Assembly: GCF_003369915.1 (NCBI RefSeq) | Contig: NC_046676.1 | Span: 4,960,001 to 5,024,000, forward strand | DNA length: 64,000 bases | Direction of reading: 5' to 3' | Source: Drosophila miranda | Lineage: Eukaryota > Arthropoda > Insecta > Diptera > Drosophilidae | Part shown: piece after piece, positions 1-13,051 of the stretch | Numbering within the stretch: the stretch's first letter is position 1 | Layout of the letters: each line of letters begins with the position of its first letter | Notes under the pieces: model-generated | What the model saw: the letters and a program-made list of their open reading frames with translations, nothing else | Databases searched by the model: none | Told to the model about the DNA's origin: nothing | Made by a program: the position numbers and the translations under genes

Positions 1-331
1 TATTGACTTCCCCCCAAGAATTACTTAGAACCCCAGCTTGAGTGGCTTACCTGCGCTGGGAGTGGAAAGAACTAAAAACGCCCTTATAAAGTTAACATAT
101 GATCGACGCAATAAAATGCAACATACTTTTGGGTGGAAGATAAAGCTTTGTGGCAAATCTTATTTGAAATAGGTGCTTGAAAAGCTTTCGTCGATTTGAT
201 TCTCGGTTATAAAGAATAGTAATGCGATGAGCTATTTCAGTTACGAGCGGACCTGAAAAACGAACGAACGAACAAAGTGTACATTGTTTAACATTTCATA
301 AAAAAAAACTACAGGAATATCTATTACAGCA
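1..331. other. Left-edge intergenic and Tsp42Ed 5' region
   Basis: No gene is recognisable here. An initiator-like TTTCAGTT lies at 236-242, about 93 bp before the Tsp42Ed start codon, and is the likely transcription start. A purine-rich stretch with repeated GAAC follows it. Confidence 0.4.
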
Positions 332-1900
332 ATGGATTGCGGCGGAGTTTTTGTGAAATATGTGCTATTCATATTCAATATACTGTTTGTGGTAAGAAAA
401 AATAATGAACGTTGGCCACTACGAGCGGTTTTTGCAAAATCCTGCAGTTGGCTTGCCACAATATCTTATCGCACAAGTGATATGTACAAAGACAAATTAA
501 GTCTCCAACATGAGCCTGTTTGCGTTTGCCCCACCCTGGATACCATTTCCATGCGTTATCTTATCTGCTTTTATATCGTAGGTAGTGGGTAAAAATTGGT
601 TTAAAAATGTAGAATTCCTTAAATAAATCATCGCATGCCAATGATGAACGCAATTACGGTTAATGGGCCGAAACAGATGTCACGAAAAAAAACAGTGTAC
701 TCAACAATGATAAGGGGGGCATGAGTAATACTCGTAAATTCGTGATCGTAGATAGCGCAAGAGCTATTCTCCACACAGATGCAAAACCCCGAGTGCATTC
801 CCTATTGTGATGAAATATTTTTCCTGCTTCAAGAGTACAGTATCGGTCATACTTGAGTGATTCGGCTCAGAAACTACTGCTACTACGAGCATTTCGACCA
901 AAAAATACTCTTTTTCACACTTAAAAACTAATGAACCTATATCATTCTAATTTTTGGCTCCATCCGTCGTTAAAATATTATGACTGCTGTTATACAACTA
1001 ATTTTAGCCGTCGCTTGATTCATAGCTGCGGTGACTGTTTATCAACGAGGTTGACTAAGCAAAACAATTTGCACCTTTTTCATTGCAGATATGTGGCATT
1101 TTACTCATCACATTCGGTTCCATTATGGTCTCCACCATCAAAGACTTTTCGAGCATGGATGAGACTTTCACAGCCAACAGCGTGGCCATCATAATCCTGG
1201 TCCTGGGCTGCCTCATCTTCCTCGTGGCGTTCATGGGCTGCTGTGGAGCCATTCGCGAGGATGCTTGTTGTCTGACCACGGTAAGATGAAATTTATTACT
1301 TAAACATCGAATAAATGTAACCCATTTTACTTCCTCATCGCAGTACTCCAGTGTGATGATGGTCCTGCTGATCAGTCAGCTGGTTTTGATCATCTACGTT
1401 TGGGTGGACCATGTACAGATCCAGCAATCCCTGGAGAAAATTGTGGAGACTATTTGGCAGCAGCGCAAGACGGACAGCATTCTCCTGGACACCATGCAGC
1501 GCACCGTAAGTTGGAGCCGTGGAGAGGCAAATGGAACTACTTGTATAATCCATGTTTATTTGTTTGCAGTTCAAGTGCTGCGGTCTGCATAGATTCTCCG
1601 ATTACGGCGTCTCATACCCAGCTTCCTGCTGTGACTCACCCAGCAATGGTACTTGTGGTCTGACGTCGGTCATGCTGCGCCCTGGCTGCTTGGACGCGGT
1701 TGACTCGTTCTGGGATACCAACGTGAATATTATCAAATACGCCGGTCTGGGTGTCACAGCCATTGAGGTAAATTGCCCTTGTCCTACACTACACTACTTT
1801 ACTGATGAGAATAATTTTATTTTTACAGCTCGTGGCCTTTATATTTGGTTGTTGCCTGGCAAATCAAACGCGCAACTCCGCGAGACGCCAGAACTATTAA
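332..1900 (+). CDS. Tsp42Ed: Tetraspanin Tsp42Ed
   Basis: Four-pass membrane protein of the tetraspanin family, which organises receptors and adhesion proteins in membrane microdomains. Coding exons are 332-391, 1089-1280, 1344-1505, 1570-1767 and 1829-1900, all phase 0, giving 227 aa. The first exon encodes exactly 20 residues starting MDCGG. Membrane segments fall near residues 10-30, 52-74, 85-105 and 200-220. The cytoplasmic GCCGAIRE motif after segment 2 is present. The large loop starts with CCG at about 141-143 and has six cysteines (CCG, ASCC, a single C, GC), so probably three disulfides. The tail ends RRQNY. A poly(A) signal AATAAA lies at 1947-1952. The Ed name comes from recalled sequence and its position left of Ee. 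Confidence 0.9.
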
Positions 1901-2010
1901 GCTCCAAAGTATTAACTGCTAAGAAACATCTCCTATTCATGAGTTAAATAAAACGTAATACACTAGAAATACGTACGTTTTCAAGTTCATAAGAAGGCAG
2001 CCTTTATTTA

Positions 2011-3117
2011 AAAACGTTGTGAGTTGCTGCGAACACCGCAACTCTACATTTATACCCGATACTTAGTCAGTATGGCTCTCCTCCGGCAGACGCCGCTAAT
2101 ATTAAACGACACGATAAAGAGTGCGTGCGAGAGAGACAGAAAATCAGTCTGAGCGTCACGTCGGGCGCTGCGTAGCCAGTGCAAATTGATTTCTTGCTTT
2201 TGGCTACAAAAATGATCCGATCTGATCCAGATTCAGCAGTCTGATAGATATGGTCATTATCTATGATTCTGCGTTTTTAGTTTTCTCGAATGTGCAATAT
2301 TGTGGATGCAACAGATTTTCGTCCTTTGTGGGGGCGGAAGGGGGTGGGGCGAAATTCTGAGATATACGTTTTATAGTGAGATCTAACAGAAGTGCGGATA
2401 CCAAATTTGGTTACTCTAGCCTTAATAGTCTCTGAGATTTGTGGATGCCCCAGATTTTCGTCCTTTGCGGGGGCGGAAGGGGGTGTGGCGAAATTTGGAC
2501 ACGAAACGGTCAAGGTCCGATATCACAGGAGTGTGGATACCAAATTTGGTTGCTCTGGCTCTTATAGGTTCTGAGATCCTTGAACTCATATTTTGCAATT
2601 GGCAAAACCGACCATGAAACCTGTGTGTTAGAGAGAGACAGAGCGAGAAAGAATGAAATTGTTTTCTTGATTCTAACTATAATAATTATACGATCTGGTT
2701 GAGATTTTACACTCTAGAACATATAGCCATCCTCTACGATTCTACGTTTTTGGTTTTATCGTATCTTTAAAAATGTGGATGCCACAGATTTTCGTCCTTT
2801 GTGGGGGCGGAAGTGGGCGGGGCGAAGTTTTGAAATATTTTTGTAGCAGTGACATATTACAGAAGTCTGGATCCAAAACATCGTTGCTCTAGCTCTTATA
2901 GTCTTTGAGCACTAGGCGCTGAAGGGGACGGACAGACGGACGGACGGACGGACGGACTGACGGACAGACAGACAGGGCTCAATCGACTCGGCTATTGATG
3001 CTGATCAAGAATATATGTACTTTATGGGGTCGGAAACGATTCCTTCTGGACGTTACACACATCCACTTTTACCAAAAATCTAATATACCCCAATACTCAT
3101 TTTGAGTATCGGGTATA
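2011..3117 (-). mobile_element. DINE-1-type Helitron-related repeat, copy A
   Basis: A non-autonomous repeat of about 1.1 kb present six times in this window. Read on the minus strand it begins at 3117 with TATACCCGATACTC folded against its own inverse, then a GTCC/GTCT microsatellite near 2928-2970. Three diverged copies of an internal unit (ending in a C-rich block) follow, and it closes with a stem-loop (GAGTTGC...GCAACTC) near 2018-2043. Terminal inverted motif, microsatellite, internal repeats and terminal hairpin are the known plan of DINE-1 (INE-1) elements. Copy A lacks the short GGGGGA stretch seen beside the hairpin in copies B, C and D. Confidence 0.75.
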
Positions 3118-3627
3118 AAAATCTTCAGCTCTGGACTTTAGCGCGCAGCTTTAATGAAAGCTATCGAAAAAAATATCTACAAAATGACAACGATATTTTT
3201 GCAGCACTGAACCATGGTATAATAAATGAGGAGGTAGGGAAAACTTAGCGAGCGGCATCTTGTTTGATTTACCGATTCAGGTTTTTTTTATTTTCGCTCA
3301 CAAATCGTACTTACGTGTAACATTTATTGAATAAATTTTTATGGAATACATACACTTTCAAACAATTTCAATTTGGCGCGCACCAATAACACCGATAACA
3401 GAACTTGAATCGGGTAATAGGCTCTGCACACTGAGAATGAAAGAAACTCTCATATGTACTCGTTTCTCTTTTTAAGGGTATTCTATTGTATACCTAGTAA
3501 CTTATAAACCATGGTTAAAGTTAGTTGAATTCATATATAAATATAAATATAGTGGCCTGGGTGATGGCTTGGAGCCAGGCAAACGGGTAATGAAGTCGTA
3601 CCAGAAGCAACACCCGTCTGGCCGCCG

Positions 3628-4778
3628 TTAAACCAGTCCTGCATCTGTGATCTGTAGCAAGCAATTGTCTCCCGCAGGACCATAGGTGTTCGTCATTACA
3701 TTTACCATTCGGAGGCCGTCGTGTTCGCAGCTGTCGCCGCAGTTTGTACTCTCCGGTAGCTCCAGCGACAATCTCAGCGTACACACTGAACTCCAATAGG
3801 AGCCTAGCATTGGATTATTCGGCTGCCGCGTAGACCCATCACTGTTGCCATCCTCTAAGCCGTCATCGTCGCAATTATCTTATAGTAGAACAAGCGTATT
3901 ATATAGAGTTATGTAAATAAATCGTCCTCTAAACCAAAATGTACCTGAATCCTGAGAGAACGATATGTTGCCGATGACAAAAGCCACGCCCCTCACAGCT
4001 AACTTCCTCACTCTGCATGCAACCTCTGTCAGGAGGGAATCCCTCGTTCTTCGCATTTCCCTGCCTCGGTGGCCCACAAAGCAAGCGGCCAGGGAGTCGA
4101 CCACAACGACTTTTGTTTTTAGTGCAGCCTGGACATCGTCAGTCATTTGCTGGTCGAAGGCTTTGAGTACTTCAATGAGCTCCTCTGATGTAAGGACCTC
4201 TACCACCTGAATGTCCGCCATTGCCTTCTCGCTTGTTTCCTGGTCCACTTTACGCTCCAGCAGCATGTCTTGTATCCTTTTGGTGGAGAAGTCTTGCTTG
4301 GTATCGATGAAAAGCACTTGCCGTTTGTGTTTCCATACAAAATTAAGAGCCAAGGTGTACATTAGTTGGGTCTTTCCCACGCCAGTCTGGCCACAGACTT
4401 CCCAGACTCTGCCTCGCCTGAACGGCTGCGCAATGGAGTCCAAAAACTTGTCCAATCTGAAACAGGCCGGTCAGTAAATACAACAACTCTGTTCACATTG
4501 GCCTTTGAACTACGCTACTCTTCTATGCCCGTTCCATAGTCAAGCTCGTTAACAGTTTCCACAAATGTCTCCGACTGCCATGGCAGCATATCCAGCTCCT
4601 TCTTAATCTCCAGTACTGATTCCACTTTGATGCCCAGCAGCTTGTGCAGTTTCTGGTCCTCAGCATCGTGGAAGTCGAGCAAAGTTTCGATATTGTTTTT
4701 TGTTAGTAAATTCAACTGATATTCGGATAATAATTTTTTGCCCGTCGGAGTTTGCAAAATCTTCTTCTTCAGATCCAT
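3628..4778 (-). CDS. RAD51 paralog, closest to RAD51D
   Basis: RecA-family ATPase expected to act in homologous recombination repair in the nucleus. Exons on the minus strand are 4778-4519, 4456-3945 and 3878-3628, with introns of 62 and 66 bp. They join in frame to 340 aa (human RAD51D is 328 aa). The first 85 residues form the small N-terminal helical domain, followed by TGIEELDKFLD, which matches the conserved TGI.SLDKLLD entry to the ATPase core. Walker A is GQTGVGKT (about 109-116) and Walker B is KVVVVDS (about 202-208). The last exon carries LGSYWSS, equivalent to the LG.SWS motif of RAD51D. It lies antisense between Tsp42Ed and Tsp42Ee. D. melanogaster has several RAD51 paralogs and I cannot say which is the ortholog, so no symbol is given. 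Confidence 0.85.
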
Positions 4779-4994
4779 TCCGTGTTGTTTTTAGTGAGAC
4801 CCGATTTTTCGACCATCCCGAAATGGATGGATGGTGGATGGTCGTCAGTGTGAATAGCATATATGACCCAGGCTAAACTAGTCAGTCTCTAGGGTATACA
4901 AATGCCTATACCCTGGTCGACAACAAATGAGTCTGCGAATACCAGCGACTATTGAACATTTCTGTTGAAACCGCGTTTTTGTCAAAATAAAAAA

Positions 4995-5460
4995 CATGCA
5001 AGTACTTAAAAGTAGTTAATCCTGATCAAAATTGATTCATCAATCATATAAAATTATGTGGGCAAAACTGAGAGGTTTATATAGCTGGGAATATTCGTCG
5101 GAAGATAATAAGCGAGCAAGTGGTTAAAAAAAGCTAGTTAAGTAGAAAATTTACTCATTAATCGGATAAAATTATGTGGGCAGAACTAAAGGTTTTAGTT
5201 AGGCAGCATTATTCAACGGAACAAAGAAATTGAGCAATTAGAACGATTTTTCTCTTACGTTTCATTTGTTTGACCAATTTTTGCGAAAAATGCAATAAAA
5301 GCAAGTGGTTAAAATAAGCCAGTTAAGTAGAAAACTGATTCATTAATCGGATAAAATTGGGTAGGCATGACTAAATGTTTTATCTAGCTAGTAATATTCG
5401 ACGGAACATCAAAATTGAGCAATATGCTTTCCAATATTCGACGGAGAACGATTAACCCAT
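4995..5460 (-). repeat. Tandem array, three units of an AT-rich repeat
   Basis: Three diverged units start near 5035, 5157 and 5342. Each contains ATTAATC.GATAAAATT followed by GTGGGCA, a TTTA.CTAGCTAG-like block and AATATTCGACGGAA. The same family, in the opposite orientation, forms the array at 53.4-54.8 kb. No coding capacity is seen and I do not recognise the family name. Confidence 0.6.
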
Positions 5461-5680
5461 TGCAAGCCAAGGGGGTATTTCAATTTTCCACCGAAAATAA
5501 TGAATATTTAATAATGTTAGCGTAGTTGAGGTGAAAGTGAGCGTGGTTATTTTTAAGTTCAGATGAAAGATGGCATGAATCTACAAGAAGAATTAACAAT
5601 CGTTAATATATTCCGCTATTTACCTCAAGTAGTTGAACTTTTTAAGTATAGGGGGCTTATGTGGGCTAAGTTCGTTTTTT

Positions 5681-5707
5681 TTTATCGATAAGTCCGCGGT
5701 CACACTG
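5681..5707 (+). promoter_or_regulatory. DRE + Motif 1 core promoter, likely Tsp42Ee
   Basis: TATCGATA (DRE, bound by DREF) lies at 5683-5690 and CGGTCACACTG (Ohler Motif 1, bound by M1BP) at 5697-5707. This pairing marks broad housekeeping promoters in Drosophila. Transcription probably starts just downstream. A plausible noncoding first exon ends at the GT near 5787, and an acceptor at about 6694 leads into the Tsp42Ee start codon at 6721. Confidence 0.7.
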
Positions 5708-6720
5708 TTTCTGTAGCTTTGTAAAATTTTTCCCGTTGAACGTGTCGGTTACGCGCTGGTTTTTAACGCAATTTTTTAAAAGAAAAGGTAACAGAAGGCG
5801 TGCGCTATTTTGAATAGAAAAGTGGTTTTGTGTTTATGGTTTATAGAATTAGGAGAACAGAACTGCACCGAGTTTTCCCTGTTGTCTTGACAGCTGCTCG
5901 AAACTCCAGCCAAGAAATAGATGCTGGGCCCCGACGCCGCTGAAAGTGGTTGTTGATGGAGTATGTGTGTTTGTGTGCGGGGAGGGAGAAGAAAGATGTG
6001 CCGAGACGTAGTATGCGCAGCGGAAAGTGCGGGGAGGCGTGGCGTGGCGAGGGGAAAACTTGTGTGTGAAAAGCGGAAGAAAATTGTATGAAATTAAAAC
6101 AACAATACGGCGGCATTGTGGCTCTTGTTTTCTGATGATGCAGAGTGCACTGAACTTTTTTCCTCTCGTTTTCCTCTTTTAATTCTCTAGCACCATTGAC
6201 GCCTGCCATTGTCGTTCTTCTTCTTCTCCTCCTCATACTTGTTGTTGAAAAAGTTGCACGCTGTATTATTTTCTTTTGTTGGCCTCGCAACTCGTTCGGA
6301 AGGACGTAGGAAAAGAAAAGAATGATAATGACGTTGCAGACAATGGATGCTTCGAGAGCTGAGAGCTCCTTATCTGCGAGGAAATGCGACCTTTGTAGTA
6401 TATTCTGATTCAAGACCTCGTTACAAAAAAAGTAAGGTCGGAAAAGTCGTGAATGTAGCACCAGCCGCAGTAGAGTAAATACTTGGTTCCGGGGAATTAA
6501 ACCACAATAAAAGTTTTTTAATTTCACAATTAAAATGTATGTACATATGAATGTACATTAAAGCGAACATTTGTTGGCATTCATTTACAGTTGAATAAAC
6601 AACGAATATTAGGAATTATTTTATATATCCGTAGAGTAATTTGATAATTGACATAACATGAGCATTGTTTAAACGAATTTGATTTCAATTGCAGGTGATT
6701 TCAGAAAAACTCCCATCAAA

Positions 6721-9700
6721 ATGGACTGTGGAACATCTCTCGCCAAATACATACTCTTCATATTCAATACCATTGTGTCGGTGAGTACTATTGCCAAAGC
6801 GAAAATAAATCGAAAACCGAAACCCCGAAACGAAAACGAAACCGGTACAAACAAGCTCGAAAGCCATTCCATAAGGAGGGAGACAAACTGTTACCTAAAC
6901 GCTGTCTGTTGAAATACGAACAAATAAAAAATTGGTGAAATTTATTCAATATTATGGCATATGCAATATGCATATTAAAAGCGCATTTCTAGCGTTACGC
7001 CTTAGGGCAGACAGACGGCGCCCCTGAACCCCTTCATTGTTCCGCACATATTGGGGTTCTGGGAAATTTCAACAGAGAGAACGCTTTGAGCTCCTCGTGA
7101 CTGTGTTGTTTGTCTTGCTATTGAAGTTTGATGACATCATCCATCGCCTTCCGTTCAGCTTCCAACGCCGCCACAAAAACTGAAATTCCGCATTTATCTC
7201 CTCTATACTCATTCTATGCTTAGTGGAGGGGGAGCACTGTGATTCCGGGAGCGGTGATAGGAGTCGCCTTTCATTTGTTTGTTTTCCTGCCCGTGGACGC
7301 TCTGCTTATTTTCTGGGATAAAAATCTCAGAGTCTGCAGATTCCTGTAATTCAAGCTCATATTTTGATTGGCGTCACAAAAAGCTCACTGCTCCGATCGG
7401 ATCTCTCTCTGATGTCATGGAAATGGGATGATTCAAATAAAACGATTCACTCCCGCATTCGTACGTCCCCCTGTTATTGTCGACCTTCTGGATCTTCGGC
7501 CTTAAGCGAAATGTGCTGTAAATAATAATTCAAGCAAATCTTATTAAACTCATCGTAAAGCCAACAAAATTTGTGAATATTTAGTATTCGTTGTGGGATC
7601 GCAAATTAACGCCGCGTGAATCACAAAAAATAAAAAGTGTACTCTGAAAAACCGAAGCGAAACTTAAAAATATATACGAGTATATATATGTATATACAAG
7701 AGAGCAAATAAGACAGAAACTCATCACAAAAGGAAAACGAAAAAGTAGAAACGAGAAACGACAAACACAAAAAAACTTGTTGCTCTAGAGAAACGAGATA
7801 AAACAACAAGAAAAAGACAAGAACAATCAACTGGTTGTTGTCGGGGCAGCAGTTTTTTTTGTTTCCATACTCTACATTTACACGTGCAAGAAACTCCGGG
7901 GACACGATACACTCGCAGTGCATCACTGTGTGCAGATACATATGTATGTACTTATTTAACTGCGTTATCCGAGTACATAACACACCTGACAGACAGCCAG
8001 ACCAAATAATTAGCGAGCCAAGCCAAGCCGCCTGTTGGAGAGCCGTCCCCGTAGCGACAACAAAACCCACACCAACAATGACCCCGCAACGCTTGAGGGG
8101 ACAGCAACAACCATAGCAACAACCACTATATCAACAAAAGCTAATACATTTTGCAACAAAAGCATGAAAAATGACTTACGCACCCCGAAGTGAACATACC
8201 CTAGTAGTTGACGGACTGGACTATCCATTGAAATTTTATCCAAGTCTTTAGGGGCTAGTTTTTTGGTTACATCAATATTCTGTTCGCCCATACAGCCTTT
8301 AAATACCATTGTTATATTTTTCGAGCACCTTCTTGCTGTTACAAACAACTGACGAAAATTACAAATACCCTCTGCGCATATAAGGGGGAAAATCCAAGTT
8401 AAAAACATGGCTATGATTGTGTCTGTGGCTATGTGTATTTACCCCCATGGATTCAAGTTTCGTAGTCTCCGCACGTCTGTGGATCGAATCGAGTCCGAGT
8501 CAGAACCTAGCGACAATTGCAGCCGTGGCTAATGACAAACCTGAACTGTGTCTGGCGGCCATTAAGTGCAACAGCTCCGAGTTCTCGGTAATTTTTTCAG
8601 CTGGGAAACTCGGCGAAAAGATAAGTACAGCACCGCGAATGAGTATTACCATCGTATGGATTATGAATGACCTGCACTCGGCGAATGAATCACATATGGC
8701 AACTTCCTGTGGTCTCCGTTTCTGAGCAACTAAATAAATAATTTATGTACACATTTGCTGAGCAAAACCAAGAGTAAGCCCCCCCCCTTTCAGTGAGGGA
8801 AAAGGGTGTCTGCTTGTTGAGCTTTCACAGTATGTATGTATGTACATATGTATGTATATGCTTATCAGATCCCAATTGCATGTCTCGGGTAATTTAGCTG
8901 TTAATTGTCATCTTTCAATTACACGTTCTAGACACGCATATGTGTGTCCTGTTGCATAATGCGTAACTCTTCTCTCAGTCTCACACTCTCTCTATCTGTG
9001 TATCCCCCCATTTCCGTCTCTTGCTGTTCGCTGCGTTGGACACAGAAGATACAATTTGGCGCCAAACAACGCAATTCAGAGTTAGTTCTGGGTGTGGTCC
9101 CCCTCCAATCCCCATTAAAATATATGTATATATACATATATCCATCTCTTTATTGCAGTAAGAAAAGTTTTTTATTTTGGAGGGTTGTTTTCTGCTCTTT
9201 TCGGGGGCGCACCACTCTCCACTAATGATCTCAGACCCTTGTTGGAGTACTCGGTATTTGGCGAAAATAATTTGCATTCCATTTTCATTTCCGTCTGACG
9301 TCATTGAAGCTGCCTGCCGCTGACAGCTTTCTGTGGAATGTGGCACACAACATTGTCTCTGTCTCGGCCATTTTTATATGAATTGTGTAATGTCCTCGTT
9401 AGCGAAAAACGGGGCTAAGTAAAAGTTGGAGAGGAAAAGCTGGCTTCCCAAACGGGTTCCAAGTCGGCGAACTCTTTTCATTTCTTTTGTAGTACCCGAG
9501 TATTACCTACTTGTTTGCACTATACGAGTATTTCTGTTGATTAGTGTAGACAAAGTGGGACAATTAGCAGAGCGGCCAACACTCACTTTGTTTAAATATT
9601 ACAATGCGATTTTTGGGTCAATTTTGAGATGAAATCATTCATAGCCAGCCGCCGCCGCCGCCGCCGCCGCCCACAGAGATATTCCGATCTCTGTTCGAGT

Positions 9701-11326
9701 TCTCGAGTTCTAAACGAGTGGAAATTGGAATTGAGGTATGCCCACTCACTGCCCGCACATACACATCGTGTTGAGATACATACATATACAGATACAGTAC
9801 TCGTCTACAATATGGATACAGATGTTTAAGCAAACGAGCTGGTATGCATCATGAAATCAAGTAAATTCAATTAATACTCGTAGAGCTGTCGTTGGCGTTG
9901 AGAGATCAAAGTTGCTCTTGCATTGTCTGGCTCTCGCTGGGACCCTCGATCGTCATAAAAAAGCCCCCAAATTGCAGTGCACTTTAGACCTTGTGAAGAT
10001 TTATCCCGCAGCATTGTCGTGTGTGAATGTGAATGCCAAGTGGGATGTGGGAGATGTGAAGGTTCTGTTTGAAGGTTACTCTGTTCTGTTTACCTTATCT
10101 AATCGCCGCGTCCTCTGCATAAGTTTTGTTTGCCTGCAAATACAATTTTTAGTCTAATATTAATTGTAGTGCTAACTGGGTATTACGTAACGCGTTTACT
10201 TATTTTAATTATCATTAGTTAGCCGCCGGGGATGAGCACCGCTGGCAGTTGGCGTGCCTGGACATGTCTGGGGGAGGCGGGATCCCTGAGGTCAGCTCCG
10301 GGTCTCGGCGGTAATTAAGTCTTTCAGCATGGTAATTGGCAGCTCCCTTGCACTCCATTTTCAATTAAACTAAACGAGCGGGCAGCTGATTAATTTGAAC
10401 TATATTTAGCTGCAAGTGTTGGCAGCGGCCAGCTAGCTGCCTTATGCAATGCGAGCCATTTATGGCCCAAGTTTGTCGACCGGTCTAGATCGATAGTTAC
10501 ACTGCAGCACTACAGCACCGCAGCACTCTGTCTAACCACATGACTATCCTTTCTGTCTGTCTGTCCACAGGTCATCGGCATTCTGAGTATTGTGTATGGC
10601 GTGCTGATCCTTAAGAGCATTGGCACCATTGAGGTGAATGGACAGGTGGGCTTTCCCCCGCAGGCCCTCATGCCGATCATCTTGATCGGCATCGGGTCGA
10701 TTGTCGTGTTCATCTCGTTCCTGGGCTGCTGTGGAGCGATACGCGAGTCGGTGTGCATGACCATGAGCTATGCCGTCTTCCTGTTGATCCTGCTGATCGT
10801 GCAGCTGACCATTGTGGTGCTGCTGTACACCAACAAGGACAAGTTCGAGGAAGCCATGGGCAGGGTCGTCGACCAGGCCTGGGAGTCGCGTGAGGCCCGT
10901 GAGGGAGGTGTCTTTGATGCTATTCAGAAATCGGTGAGTAATCCTCGCACAATTTGATGTTTATTTATTGCGATGCTAACGAATTTCTTTCCGCATCCTA
11001 GTTGAAATGCTGCGGTCGTGCTTCATCGGCCGATTATTTGATCAATCTGCAAGCACTGCCCGATAGCTGCTGCGACGGAAGCTGCCTGAACCCGGCTAAC
11101 ATCTATGGAGGATGCCGTGGCAAGTTCGTGGACTTTATGTCTGTCAGCACTGACAACGCCAAGTATGTGGCCATCGGCCTGATTGGAGTTGAGGTGAGTG
11201 CTGCCATAAGATTATACCTTTGGAGCCAGTTAAATAATCAAATTACACTTACAGCTGGTTGGCTTCATCTTCGCCTGCTGCTTGGCCAACAACGTGCGCA
11301 ACTACAAGCGTCGGAATGAATACTAA
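6721..11326 (+). CDS. Tsp42Ee: Tetraspanin Tsp42Ee
   Basis: Four-pass tetraspanin. Coding exons are 6721-6780, 10571-10933, 11002-11193 and 11255-11326, all phase 0, giving 228 aa. The intron that separates membrane segments 2 and 3 in most cluster members is missing, so exon 2 is a single 363-nt exon. The first exon encodes 20 residues (MDCGTS...). GCCGAIRESVC follows segment 2. The large loop has CCG at about 144-146, DSCC, a single C and GGC, six cysteines in all. The C-terminus ends NYKRRNEY, with a Tyr in the last position as in several cluster members. Its 3.8-kb first intron is the longest here. A poly(A) signal is at 11956-11961. The name rests on close agreement with the recalled fly protein. 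Confidence 0.92.
6781..10570 (+). other. Tsp42Ee intron 1, mostly noncoding
   Basis: A 3.79-kb intron with CATA/TATG microsatellites (about 8830-8860 and 9120-9140) and a pure GCC trinucleotide run at about 9648-9670. A minus-strand open segment at 8309-8180 ends in a strong GTAAGT donor and is discussed as a finding. Long first introns often hold enhancers, but no specific binding cluster can be proved by eye. Confidence 0.5.
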
Positions 11327-12290
11327 GGCAATGTGCAGCTCAGACGCATCCGCATCCGCACAACATCCACAAAACACACACAAAAACACGCACACACATT
11401 CTCATTAACTCTTTATCGTCGTTGAACACACACCTACTCACACACAGAATTTGACAAAATGAAGCCAAGGAGGAGAGAGAACACTTTGGAGTAAACCATT
11501 TGGTTAAAAATAATTAAATTATGTGTCAAAAAATGATGGAGTAGACAAGAAAAATGCTTAGTCTAAGGCGATATGAAACGCTTACATTTTGTATATCCTA
11601 TGTATTATTGAAATAATTCGTATATTTGCGTACTGAATGAGCAAGCGATACAATTCCCAAAGCCTTTGTACAATCCACTCGAACTTGTTGAGCCGAAATC
11701 CGAACGAGAACACCCCCAATGGAGCTGGTGGTAGAGCCACGCTGAAACGTAACCATAACCATTTTATTGTTTTTTTAACTGTTGAAAAAACCCCGCTCCA
11801 AATGAAATATAACCTTTATATAAAGTTATTAAATATACAATACATACATATATGTACACTGTTCATTCTATTCATATTTGTATAGTAGAATCTCTGGATA
11901 AGATTTGAATTTTTGTAAAAATGCATCAGGTCAGCGAGAACCTCGAACATTTATGAATAAAGCATTTACTATGTATTTATATACCACAGCCATGTTATTA
12001 TATAATTTCACTGGTAAACATGCCCCCCTCCCTTGTAATCGCTGGGCTTTGTTGGGTCCTTAGTTGCCATGGCACCAACCTATTGCCCTTATTCGCTTCA
12101 CTAAACGTTATGACCTGCAGTGTACACCAACATATATATATATATATTTGTACATCTGCTTACCAAATAGGCACATAATAATAAGTAATAATTGAAGTGT
12201 CATCTGTATCCGTATAAACCCAAGTGTTCACACTTATTTTTTACTGCTCTGCTGGTGAAAGTATGGCTCAGTTCATTTTACGCATCGGAC
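11327..12290. other. Tsp42Ee 3' UTR and spacer
   Basis: CA-rich sequence follows the stop codon, and the 3' UTR probably runs to the AATAAA at 11956. The remaining 330 bp up to the first small four-pass gene contain a TATA dinucleotide run near 12130. No coding signal is seen. Confidence 0.5.
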
Positions 12291-12965
12291 ATGTGTTGTG
12301 TGCTCCAAAACTGTCTTAAACATGTCCTTTTCGTTGCATCGCTCGTAATACAAATGATTATAATCTGTTTTATGCTGCAGGACTACAAGCATATTCGTCA
12401 TGGAACTACCAGTAAGCTTTACCGACATTTCGAGCAACTAAAGGAACTAAAAGTATTTCCTTTAGATAGAGGCGATCCCGATGTTTTTAGGATGAAACAC
12501 TATTTTGATATTTGGACACTTCATAGCATGTGCGGGACACTGATGACCATACTTAAGTTCAAGGTTTGATATCAGATGCGACACTTCATATGTGTATACA
12601 TATCTGTAATTCAATGGGATAGGACCTCTGCTATCTGCAGTGGTGGGTGCTCATGACCTGGATCTACATTGTAGCTGGCCTTGCTCTTCACTTGCTTCTG
12701 CATGACTTCCACGATGAGTTCTATGGTATTCATGAGATGGTTCGAAATTACTTTGCTCTTGGTAAGCAAATAGCATTTGGTTACATACATATGTATATGT
12801 TTGGTATTTATCTGCTTATCCGATTGTCGTAAAGGTTACATGACTGTTTGCTGCTTGACAGTCACTTTTTCCGCCAGACCAGAGGAATAGATAGGGTTTA
12901 TACATTACATATATTCATACTTAGAGGTACTGGTAATGGCTCTGCTTAATGAGTATCAATTATAA
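12291..12965 (+). CDS. Small four-pass membrane protein, island gene 1
   Basis: Unrecognised protein and the first of five related genes. The model has exons 12291-12563, 12641-12761 and 12925-12965, giving 144 aa, with intron phases 0 and 1. It starts MCCVLQNCLKH, then a hydrophobic segment (about 12-30), a charged outer loop, a second hydrophobic segment (about 74-90) ending KFK at the splice site, and a third (WWVLMTW..., about 92-112). The last exon is weakly supported: it adds only 13 residues. A different acceptor at 13016 would instead join this gene in frame to the next one (304 aa in total). The phase-0 junction straight after Lys at the end of segment 2 is shared with the other four genes. 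No tetraspanin CCG motif is present, so it is not a normal tetraspanin. Confidence 0.55.
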
Positions 12966-13051
12966 TGATTAATGATGATTAATGCAGATCCGTGCAGCTC
13001 AGGACCTGCACTGCAGTTGATTTCCAGTGGATATTCGTAGTGGTTTCGAGC

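Noticed and set aside
2918-2975. GGAC/AGAC direct repeats as a possible CRISPR array
   Set aside because: They are the internal microsatellite of DINE-1 elements in a eukaryotic genome; there are no spacers.
5841-6527. 228-codon minus-strand open frame
   Set aside because: It lies in the presumed 5' UTR intron of Tsp42Ee, has low-complexity Arg runs and no recognisable domain. The length can arise from a stop-poor antisense stretch.
7621-8070. 149-codon minus-strand frame rich in Phe, Leu and Ser
   Set aside because: Derived from A-rich intron DNA of Tsp42Ee; hydrophobic only by composition.
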